From a virus, in the IMG/VR virus record IMGVR_UViG_3300025647_000019, positions 1 through 64,000 of that record: a stretch of DNA of 64,000 bases; one strand, given 5' to 3'. The notes under the pieces are model-generated. The model saw only the letters and a program-made list of their open reading frames with translations. It had not been told where the DNA came from and did not search any database. Of this stretch, positions 57,277 through 64,000 are shown one piece after another (positions within the stretch are counted from its first letter, which is position 1; each line of letters starts with the position of its first letter). A program made the translations under genes and the position numbers.

Positions 57277-59745
57277 ATGGCAAACACAACATATAAAATT
57301 TCTAGAATATGTTCTTCGTTTAATTATGGGAGATGGAATATCCATAAATTTGGCTATACTCCTAAAGGGGAATTTGTAAAAGTAAAGTCCGATTTTACTG
57401 ATTATTTTTATTTTAATTCCGAAGAAGTTTCAAATTTAATTCCCTTTAATAAATTAGATCAAAATGACTATGGGGATTATATGTCGGTTTATGGAAAACC
57501 GACTCGTAAAATTGAATACAGATCAATAAAAGAAAAAAATCAAGTTGTATCTCAATATCCTGAATCAGTATATGAAGCAGATGTTCCCCCCGAGTTTAAA
57601 TACCTTATGGAAATAAAACATGAATGGGCAGATTCATCTGAAAGACATATTCTATATTTTGATATTGAAACATGGGCAAAAGATATAAGTTCTACTCCAG
57701 AAAGACCTGATGCTCCCATCACTTCTATTCAGCTTTACTCTACTAGGTTTCAGAGATACTTTTTGTTTGCTTGGCATCCGGAAAAGACTTCGGATTTCTC
57801 AGTTCCTAAAATTCTCCAGAATGAAGAAGTAACTTATATCTTTAGTAAAGACGAACGTGGAGTAATTGAATCCTTTATTGCTTTTTTTGAAGAATATTCC
57901 CCAGATATTATATCTGGATGGTGGTCTGCTGGATTTGACTTACCATATATTCTTAATCGATGTTCCAGATTAAACATTGACTATAATCGTTTATCTCCAA
58001 TAGGAAAAGTAAATCACTATCAAAAAAAGGGAAACTGGAAAACCTATATCAGTGGTGTTGATCACATTGATATGCTTGAAGCAATAAAAGACATTGGATA
58101 TAATCTTCCAAATTATAAACTTGCCACTGCTGCAAAAGAAATCCTTCAAGATCCTGATATTGAAAAGCTTACTGAAGTTACTTGGGCAGATTGGATGGAC
58201 AATTTTGGGGGCTTTATAAAATACGGTCTTAGGGATGTCGAGATCCTTAAAGAAATAGATGAAGAACTAAAGATTTTTGACCTGTACTGCACGATTCAGA
58301 AACTTACAAACATTACTACGCTCGGTGAAGTTATGTTTAAATCGTCCGTTGTAGATAAGTTTATTTTGACTGAAAGCCACGGAGAATATGTTTTCCCAAC
58401 TCGTTCAACTTCATCTAGACAGAAATATATGGGTGCACATGTGATGGATCCTAAACCGGGTCTTCACAAGGATGTAGCTATTTTTGACTTTGCTTCGCTT
58501 TATCCAACATCCATTATGACGTTTAATATCTCTCCCGAGACTTTCATTTGCTCAGATAAGCAACTTGAAAGAAGAGGATTAACAATAGATGATGTTATCG
58601 AGAATTTAAACAAAAGAAACATTCCATTTATCGATACAGGATATGATACAGAACTATTTGGAAATAGATACTTGTTTTATTCTCACAGTCATAGATTGGG
58701 GATTTTTCCCAAGATCCTTAAAAAGATGTATGAAGAAAGAAAAGCAATCAAATCCGAAATGAGAAATGAATCTGATGAACATAAATTGAATACTTTAGAT
58801 AAGCATCAGCAAGCAATTAAATTGATTCTTAATTCTGCTTATGGTGCTTTAGGATTTAATTATTTTAGATTATATAAACCTGAATGTGCTGATTCTATTA
58901 CTTACTTTGCTAGACAAGCATTATATTTTGCCCAGGAAAGTTTGCAAAAAGAAGGAATGGAAGTTATATACCAAGATACAGACTCTGAATTTGCTCTTCA
59001 AAATGGGAAAACTGCTACCGAAATTAATATGTGGGTTGACCGATTCAATGGAAGTGAAGTTATTGAATTTGCTCAGCAATATAATAATGGGGAAATAGAA
59101 TCTTTTGAAGATTATCTTACTCTTGAAATGGAATATGAAAAAGATCTAGAAAGAATTTATTTCGGTTATGATGATAAATTAAAAATTGGTGTTAAGAAAA
59201 GATATTATGGGATTATTCGTAATTCCCGAAAGAAGTATATTCGGGGATTGAATATCATTCGAAAAGATACTCCAGAATTCCTAAAAAAGAAATTAGATGT
59301 TCTTTCTGAATTGGCAGTCAATGATGCTCTTCAGATAAAACATCTTGAAACAATCAAAAAATTGATAAAGCTTCAGGATCTAAAAAATATCGGAATAACT
59401 AAAGCATTTGGAAAAAGATTCGATGCTTATGATAAAACTCAGCCACAACATTTAGTTGCTGCTAAATGGGCAAATGAAATTTTAGGTTGCAATATAAACC
59501 ATACACATAATCCATATTTGTTTTATGTTATTTCAAAATGTGAAGATCATCTTCCCAAAGGAAAAAGAAATAAAGCAATTTGCTTACTTGAGGAGGATCT
59601 AGAAAAGGCAAAAACAAATCCGGATCTTTTCGAAATCGATTATGACATATATTTCAGAAAACAAGTATTAGATCAACTTGAGGAGTTTGATCTTATTCCC
59701 TCTGTTAAAAATGTTATTGCAGAATATAAGGAGAAAATGAAATGA
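57277..59745 (+). CDS. gp43: Family-B DNA polymerase
   Basis: 822 residues. The start is ATG 57277 with AGGAGAGG upstream (GTG-like extension from 57244 has no RBS). The exonuclease domain has YFDIETWAKD; the polymerase domain has FDFASLYPTSIM (motif A, D404), KLILNSAYGALGFN (motif B) and VIYQDTDSEF (motif C, D567 and D569; Q instead of the usual G). 822 residues is slightly shorter than T4 gp43 (898). It is the replicative polymerase, working with gp32, gp41 and RNase H. It coexists with the family-A polymerase at 44980. Confidence 0.95.
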   Translation: MANTTYKISRICSSFNYGRWNIHKFGYTPKGEFVKVKSDFTDYFYFNSEEVSNLIPFNKLDQNDYGDYMSVYGKPTRKIEYRSIKEKNQVVSQYPESVYEADVPPEFKYLMEIKHEWADSSERHILYFDIETWAKDISSTPERPDAPITSIQLYSTRFQRYFLFAWHPEKTSDFSVPKILQNEEVTYIFSKDERGVIESFIAFFEEYSPDIISGWWSAGFDLPYILNRCSRLNIDYNRLSPIGKVNHYQKKGNWKTYISGVDHIDMLEAIKDIGYNLPNYKLATAAKEILQDPDIEKLTEVTWADWMDNFGGFIKYGLRDVEILKEIDEELKIFDLYCTIQKLTNITTLGEVMFKSSVVDKFILTESHGEYVFPTRSTSSRQKYMGAHVMDPKPGLHKDVAIFDFASLYPTSIMTFNISPETFICSDKQLERRGLTIDDVIENLNKRNIPFIDTGYDTELFGNRYLFYSHSHRLGIFPKILKKMYEERKAIKSEMRNESDEHKLNTLDKHQQAIKLILNSAYGALGFNYFRLYKPECADSITYFARQALYFAQESLQKEGMEVIYQDTDSEFALQNGKTATEINMWVDRFNGSEVIEFAQQYNNGEIESFEDYLTLEMEYEKDLERIYFGYDDKLKIGVKKRYYGIIRNSRKKYIRGLNIIRKDTPEFLKKKLDVLSELAVNDALQIKHLETIKKLIKLQDLKNIGITKAFGKRFDAYDKTQPQHLVAAKWANEILGCNINHTHNPYLFYVISKCEDHLPKGKRNKAICLLEEDLEKAKTNPDLFEIDYDIYFRKQVLDQLEEFDLIPSVKNVIAEYKEKMK

Positions 59746-60065
59746 GAACACGTTGGGATGAATTAAGAAGAATGGCTGGAGGAATTAATATTCCAGGTCC
59801 AGAAAGAATGGGTAAAACCTTTGTTGAACTTTTTTGTCATTGTGATTTTGAACCTTTTGGTCGTGCCTCTGAAATGTGGGAATATGTTTGGACATTACAT
59901 TTTCCAGAAGCACCAAGAATGTGGAAATCAACAAAAGGTTGGGTTCAATCTCACACTCATCCATATGGAATGCAATTCAGGGGAAGATCAGTTGAAGATG
60001 TTATGAAACAAGCAGAAGATTTTTTTGGTGAATTGGAGAAACAAAATGACAGACCCAAGAAGTAA
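59742..60065 (+). CDS. Hypothetical protein (107 aa) after gp43
   Basis: ATG overlaps the gp43 stop by 4 bases (ATGA). Sequence with basic/aromatic residues (MWEYVWTLHFPEAPRMWKST; HPYGMQFRGRSVEDVMKQ) and a nucleotide-like GPERMGKTF stretch that is not a full P-loop. It overlaps the deaminase gene by 20 bases. Function unknown. Confidence 0.5.
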   Translation: MRTRWDELRRMAGGINIPGPERMGKTFVELFCHCDFEPFGRASEMWEYVWTLHFPEAPRMWKSTKGWVQSHTHPYGMQFRGRSVEDVMKQAEDFFGELEKQNDRPKK

Positions 60066-60594
60066 AGTTATGTGTGAATATTGTATGGACACACAAGTAT
60101 ATACTGCAAACCCAATGGACCCACCCCATTCGTGTCCATATTGTACACCAGCAGAAAATAGAGCAATAAGTTGGGATAGTATATGGATGGATCTTGCAAA
60201 GTCCATTGCTTTAAGATCAACATGTAAAACTCCAAATAGACAAGTTGGGTGTGTTATTGTATCATCTGATAATTCAAGAGTATTAGCTCTTGGATATAAC
60301 GGTTCAGCAAAGGGTGACGATAATTCTTGTGAATATGGAACTGGTCAAGCATTTAATAGTCGATGTACATGTATTCACGCTGAAATGAATGCTCTGACTA
60401 AACTTGACACAACGAATCCATGTGATAAGAAAATGTATTTAACATTGTCCCCGTGTGATGTATGTTGGAAATTGATTGTTAATGCTGGTATTAAGGAATT
60501 AATTTTCGATGAAAAATATGGAACAACTGGTGAAAATTTAAAGTATCTAACACATTTAGGAATTTTGGTGAGGAAATTTAATGGAGATTATTGA
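60046..60594 (+). CDS. dCMP deaminase with N-terminal zinc ribbon
   Basis: 182 residues from ATG 60046 (GGAGAAACAAA upstream; the GTG frame from 60025 lies in the previous gene). Catalytic zinc site CIHAEMNAL (H and E) and SPCDVCWKLI. The first 40 residues hold CEYCMD and CPYCTP, a CxxC...CxxC ribbon not typical of the family. It makes dUMP from dCMP; with dUTPase and thymidylate kinase it completes the pyrimidine route. Confidence 0.82.
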   Translation: MTDPRSKVMCEYCMDTQVYTANPMDPPHSCPYCTPAENRAISWDSIWMDLAKSIALRSTCKTPNRQVGCVIVSSDNSRVLALGYNGSAKGDDNSCEYGTGQAFNSRCTCIHAEMNALTKLDTTNPCDKKMYLTLSPCDVCWKLIVNAGIKELIFDEKYGTTGENLKYLTHLGILVRKFNGDY

Positions 60595-60790
60595 TATTAA
60601 AGAAAACAGATACCAAGTAATCCGAAAATATATAAATCCGGATAAAGAATTTATAGAGAAATTAAGTAAATTCTATAGAGAACAATATTCAGATTATGAA
60701 CTAATTAAAACAAGAAATAAAAATGAGTATCTTATGTGTCGATTGATACATAATTTGACTTTTGTAGAAGAGAATAATATTTATATATAA
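60581..60790 (+). CDS. Hypothetical protein (69 aa)
   Basis: Overlaps the deaminase end by 14 bases. Helical and charged with several Y/R residues (FIEKLSKFYREQYSDYELIK). Role unknown. Confidence 0.45.
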   Translation: MEIIDIKENRYQVIRKYINPDKEFIEKLSKFYREQYSDYELIKTRNKNEYLMCRLIHNLTFVEENNIYI

Positions 60791-60807
60791 GAAGGTTGAG
60801 AGGTTAA

Positions 60808-60990
60808 ATGAAAGTCACAAAAGACACATTAAGAGAATTAATAAAACAAGTAATAGACGAAATGTCTGATGATGAAATTATTACTTCAGAAATAGTTTCT
60901 AATACGACAGCAAACGTAGCTGGATATGATGGTCCTTTACAAAAAAAACCTGTAAAAAGGAAATTGAGTAAGAAAAAAGATAAGGATTAA
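60808..60990 (+). CDS. Divergent tag-like small protein (60 aa)
   Basis: Starts MKVTKDTLRELIKQVIDEM, a looser version of the head-region tag (LRELIKQVIDE against LKELIKECILE), without the conserved Cys. A VAGYDGPLQ stretch and a basic tail (KKPVKRKLSKKKDKD) follow. It is away from head genes, so the similarity may reflect a shared helix rather than shared function. GAGAGGTTAA precedes the ATG. Confidence 0.5.
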   Translation: MKVTKDTLRELIKQVIDEMSDDEIITSEIVSNTTANVAGYDGPLQKKPVKRKLSKKKDKD

Positions 60991-60992
60991 TA

Positions 60993-61196
60993 ATGGAGTT
61001 TGCTGATCTGCTAATAGCAATATTTAAACAATATGGCGCCCCTGGACTTGCTATTGTTGGTGGGTTATATTATATAAAGGCTCTAGATTCAAAAATAGAT
61101 AGGTTAACAAATTTAACCTATAAAACTTTTGGTGTTATGCTTTCATTAGTTGATGACAAATTTAGAAGAGACTTAATTGATAAGGGAGATGATTAG
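60993..61196 (+). CDS. Small membrane protein (67 aa), holin candidate
   Basis: One hydrophobic segment (LLIAIFKQYGAPGLAIVGGL, about 6-25) followed by a charged cytoplasmic-type helix (DSKIDRLTNLTYKTF) and a DKGDD end. Size and position, two genes before an amidase, suit a small holin or spanin-like component, but the evidence is only topology. It starts 2 bases after the previous stop. Confidence 0.4.
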   Translation: MEFADLLIAIFKQYGAPGLAIVGGLYYIKALDSKIDRLTNLTYKTFGVMLSLVDDKFRRDLIDKGDD

Positions 61197-61199
61197 GCA

Positions 61200-61808
61200 A
61201 TGTTATTATTAGATGTTGTTTTTATCGGGTCTATAGTTATTATTCTATTTATATTATTTAAAAAATTAAAGAAACAAAATAAAATATTAACACAAATAGA
61301 AAATCAATATGAAGGGACTCTTCTTTCGTTTGTCAATGACAATAATTTAGCGGAAGTCGATATTGATTTTTTAAATCCTGGAGATCTAAAAAAAAAATCA
61401 AGGGGAAATGAAGTAATAAGATTTGTTGGTGTTGACATTAATAAAGGATATGACTTTATTGAGGCTAAACACGAAAAGGGTTATATATTTGGACCCCACG
61501 TTCATCATAACTCAAGTGAATTTTTTTATGTAGTATCTGGGAAGATAAAAATCACCGAATGTAGTAGGGCTATAAAACAATGTGAAAAATGTAAAGGTGA
61601 TTGTGGATTATACGGGGGGAATGATAATGGATTTATTGATACCTTTATTTTAAATTCAGGGGACCATTACTTTTTAACTGCTGAAACTTATCATACATTT
61701 GAGGCATTGGAGGATTCATTTGTGATTGTTGTTACAATGCCGCCAATTGGAAAATTATATTTAGATCAATATAACATATACAATAAAGACGCTGTTCATA
61801 AGGGATAA
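61200..61808 (+). CDS. Membrane-anchored cupin-fold protein (202 aa)
   Basis: N-terminal transmembrane segment (residues 1-21, VVFIGSIVIILFILF) then a cupin: GPHVHHNSSEFFYVVSG (His-His and Glu metal ligands), a Cys insert CEKCKGDCGLYG, and GDHYFLTAETYHTFEALED (second metal His). Cupins bind metal or small ligands; membrane tethering is unusual in phages. Product location probably inner membrane. It ends at a direct repeat (61791-61822). Confidence 0.6.
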   Translation: MLLLDVVFIGSIVIILFILFKKLKKQNKILTQIENQYEGTLLSFVNDNNLAEVDIDFLNPGDLKKKSRGNEVIRFVGVDINKGYDFIEAKHEKGYIFGPHVHHNSSEFFYVVSGKIKITECSRAIKQCEKCKGDCGLYGGNDNGFIDTFILNSGDHYFLTAETYHTFEALEDSFVIVVTMPPIGKLYLDQYNIYNKDAVHKG

Positions 61809-61822
61809 TGCTGTTCATAAGG
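61791..61822 (+). repeat. 13-bp direct repeat at cupin gene end
   Basis: GCTGTTCATAAGG at 61791-61803 recurs at 61810-61822, a 19-base period. The first copy is coding, the second lies between the stop codon and the amidase RBS, suggesting a small duplication. Confidence 0.7.
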
Positions 61823-61833
61823 AATAATAAGTT

Positions 61834-62424
61834 ATGAATATTTGGGTATTTTTTGAAATATTTAATAGATTAAATAAAAGGCTTAGAAAACTTATGTCAA
61901 AAAACGAGATTGAAATACAAACATTAAAATTGGAAAGGAATCCAAGAAACCCCAATTGGGGTCAAAGAGATATTTCTTTGATAAATAAAATAATAGTTCA
62001 TCAAGAACTTGGAGAAGGAACAACTGAGCAAGTTCACGCATATCATATAAGTAAAGAATCACATTTAAAACCAGGTGTTGGAGCTCCGGCCATAGCATAC
62101 CATTTTACAATTGAAAAAGATGGAACTATATATAAAGTAAATGATCTTACAGATGTCACTTGGCATTGTGCAGGAGAAAATCTTCAAAGCATTGGAATAA
62201 TGGCTGTGGGAGATTTTGCATGTAAAGATAATATTAATGGAAAGGCCCCAACACAAGAGCAATTGAAATCTTTAAGATTATTGTTAAATTATTTAACCGA
62301 TAAATATATGATTCTTAAAGCTAATGTTTATGGGCATAAAGACTTTGGGAAAGAATCTTGCCCGGGATTTGTTTTATATGATTTTGTTCAAGATTATAAA
62401 AAAGAAAGCTTTAATGTAGTATGA
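61834..62424 (+). CDS. N-acetylmuramoyl-L-alanine amidase (endolysin)
   Basis: 196 residues with amidase_2/PGRP-type zinc ligands: H56 in IIVHQE, H168 and C176 in GHKDFGKESCPG, and Y89 in AYHFTIEKDGTIY. Strands WHCAG and LQSIGIMAVGDF complete the core. It cuts the peptide stem from muramic acid in peptidoglycan. The first 20 residues (MNIWVFFEIFNRL) are hydrophobic and aromatic but lack a clear signal peptide. RBS AAGGAATAATAAG. Overlaps the next gene by 4 bases. Confidence 0.85.
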   Translation: MNIWVFFEIFNRLNKRLRKLMSKNEIEIQTLKLERNPRNPNWGQRDISLINKIIVHQELGEGTTEQVHAYHISKESHLKPGVGAPAIAYHFTIEKDGTIYKVNDLTDVTWHCAGENLQSIGIMAVGDFACKDNINGKAPTQEQLKSLRLLLNYLTDKYMILKANVYGHKDFGKESCPGFVLYDFVQDYKKESFNVV

Positions 62425-64000
62425 AAGTAAAATACCATAAATTTACAGGTAGTATGCCTATTATTTTTGTAGAGAGATTTTCAGATTTTGCTACAAAAAT
62501 AGGATGTCGTCGGGAAGAATTAGAAGAAGGAACTGAATTTGATGGTGGAAAATATTTTAGAACTATTGGATTTAAAGGATCTCCACTAAAATTTGCTGTA
62601 TTTGAAGACTCAATGATGAGAACTCTTTTTGGTACTAGACGAAATGATATAGTTGATGCTACCTTGGCAATGTATGTTTCCGAAAAGAAATATCCATTAA
62701 ACAGTAAATTATCAATGAATAATGCAATTAAAATGACTTTAGAAAATGATGCTCAAGGAGCATATAGAATTTTACAAAAAGTTTATTTGAATAAATTTAA
62801 GGTTGAGAATCCATATCACAAAATAGCTATTCAAGAAGGATTTATCAATGAAGTTCCAGATAAACATTTGAATGAACCCGGTGATGCTGAAAAATATAAA
62901 GATTCCCATACTCATGTTTCAGGGGGGGAAGGAAATCTTTATATGGTTGGAAAAATGCCACAAGAAAAGGCACAAGAAAAAGCAAAGAAACAAGGTGCCG
63001 ATGCTAAACTTGTCAAAGGAAAAATGGTTCCATTATCACCCGAGGAAAAAAAACCATTAGATGGTGATAAACAAAAACCCCAACAAGAACCAAAAGAGCC
63101 TAAAAAAAGAGAAGTTAAAATTGTCAAGACAGATACCGGAGAAGAAATCTCTCCTGAAGAATTACCGACTGATACAACGGGAAATGCCGAGCAAGAAAAA
63201 ACTGGGGGAGGTCAAATTACCCCTGACAAAGTATCAGACAAAAACTTTGATAATATGATTTCGGCAATTAAAAAGTCTGGGAATAAATCAAAGGAAATAG
63301 ATGAAGTAATTTCTCTTTTGGAAAAAGCAAAAAAAGGTGAACCAATTTCTACTGCCGAAGCTAAATTTATTGGACAATATATTCGACCAACTGAAAGCCC
63401 AAAAAATGTTTATATGACACATTCTCAAGTACCAGGAAACCCTCTAGAAGATTTTGGAAAAAAGGGTATTAAAAGAAACTATGATAAAATTGGAAACCCG
63501 ACATTAAATAGATTATTAAAACAACTTGGAATCCCTGAAGCAGTCCAAACCCTTACTGGTAGCTCTAAAATGAAACCAGAAAAAATATTCATAGATGAAA
63601 ATGGCGATACTAGAACAACAAAAGTTAAAATGGGGGCAGGATCTAAAGGACTTACTATCAATGGAAGAACTTTAAAAGAAAAGAAAATCCCCGATGGATC
63701 TAAATTTGTTGATTATTATCTTCAGCAAGGACTTTCTCAAGAAGAAGCTAAATCTAAAGCAAAAAATGCTATAAGAGCCTTGAAAAAGTATAATAAAGGG
63801 ATTGAATATTTCAGAAATGTTATTCAATCTGAAGGAACTGATGCTTTATCAACCATAGATATTATTCCAGGGGTTCATCCAACAACATCAGAAAATCGTA
63901 GAAAATTAATTGATAAAGCCATTGATGATACAGTATTAAAAATGGCTCAATTAACTGAAGGACATAATAAAGAAGAAATAATTAAAGGATTAGAAAAATT
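62421..64000 (+). CDS. Long ORF running off window end (>525 aa)
   Basis: ATG 62421 overlaps the amidase stop (ATGA) and the frame stays open to the last base. The first 150 residues form an alpha/beta domain (RREELEEGTEFDGG; MMRTLFGTRRNDIVD; AYRILQKVYLNK). A low-complexity K/E/P region follows (GDKQKPQQEPKEPKK) and a further charged domain with GAGSKGLTINGRTLKEK. No family recognised; the modular layout is like that of large virion or polyvalent phage proteins. Confidence 0.6.
   Translation, partial: MKVKYHKFTGSMPIIFVERFSDFATKIGCRREELEEGTEFDGGKYFRTIGFKGSPLKFAVFEDSMMRTLFGTRRNDIVDATLAMYVSEKKYPLNSKLSMNNAIKMTLENDAQGAYRILQKVYLNKFKVENPYHKIAIQEGFINEVPDKHLNEPGDAEKYKDSHTHVSGGEGNLYMVGKMPQEKAQEKAKKQGADAKLVKGKMVPLSPEEKKPLDGDKQKPQQEPKEPKKREVKIVKTDTGEEISPEELPTDTTGNAEQEKTGGGQITPDKVSDKNFDNMISAIKKSGNKSKEIDEVISLLEKAKKGEPISTAEAKFIGQYIRPTESPKNVYMTHSQVPGNPLEDFGKKGIKRNYDKIGNPTLNRLLKQLGIPEAVQTLTGSSKMKPEKIFIDENGDTRTTKVKMGAGSKGLTINGRTLKEKKIPDGSKFVDYYLQQGLSQEEAKSKAKNAIRALKKYNKGIEYFRNVIQSEGTDALSTIDIIPGVHPTTSENRRKLIDKAIDDTVLKMAQLTEGHNKEEIIKGLEK

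Noticed and set aside
1-64000. tRNA genes, CRISPR arrays, integrases or insertion sequences
   Set aside because: No cloverleaf with a T-loop GTTCRANNC in a gap, no regular direct repeats with spacers, and no transposase or integrase motif were seen by eye; a dedicated scan (tRNAscan-SE or similar) could still find a tRNA.

Overview
The window is part of the genome of a large, strictly lytic, T4-like (straboviral-type) contractile-tailed phage. The evidence is a nearly complete T4-type head and tail set (large terminase gp17, portal gp20, prohead protease gp21, scaffold gp22, major capsid protein gp23, sheath gp18, tube gp19, gp15-like, gp26-like, a tape measure) and a T4-type replication set (gp32 ssDNA-binding protein, UvsX, RNase H/FEN, gp41-like helicase, family-B gp43). 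The DNA is AT-rich, coding is dense, and start/stop codons often overlap. The host is probably a Gram-negative bacterium that uses ordinary sigma70 promoters: the phage encodes lipobox lipoproteins, Sec-signal proteins and an outer-membrane barrel ending in Phe, and nine promoters with a 17-nt spacer are visible. No tRNA, CRISPR array, integrase or insertion sequence was seen.

Layout. 1-10104: adhesin/tail-fibre region with a tandem array of adaptor-like and beta-helix genes, a 1420-residue GLUG-type repeat protein and small virion-associated or secreted proteins. 10111-21258: promoter-driven accessory (probably early) region with a small heat-shock protein, many small ORFs (several under 60 codons), a lipoprotein glycosidase-like gene followed by two exported FN3-like genes, an AAA+ ATPase, a DUF3310 protein and a DUF932 protein. 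21316-44120: packaging, head, neck, tail and baseplate genes, interspersed with small genes whose products share an N-terminal tag close to MKKSELKELIKEC. Only the tail-tube gene (38286-38774) is on the minus strand. 44136-60594: replication, recombination and nucleotide metabolism, including an unexpected minimal family-A DNA polymerase, an outer-membrane porin-like gene and a class II (B12-dependent) ribonucleotide reductase. 60581-64000: small genes, a membrane-anchored cupin, an amidase endolysin and a long ORF that runs off the end.

How the genes fit together. gp17 pumps DNA through gp20 into a gp23 shell built on gp22 and matured by gp21. The tagged small proteins carry repeated I/L-x-E sites, the cleavage signature of T4-type prohead proteases, so they are candidates for internal head proteins. 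gp32, UvsX, RNase H, gp41 and gp43 replicate DNA, while nrdJ, thymidylate kinase, dUTPase and dCMP deaminase supply dNTPs. The lipoproteins and the porin suggest remodelling of the host surface, possibly against superinfection.

Most notable: the tagged cargo-like family, the stand-alone family-A polymerase, the porin, the lipoprotein glycosidase operon, a GC-rich beta-helix gene inserted in the fibre array, a long inverted repeat bracketing the sHSP gene, and a possible frameshift fusion after gp26. Composition statements are estimates by eye; no searches or folding programs were run.
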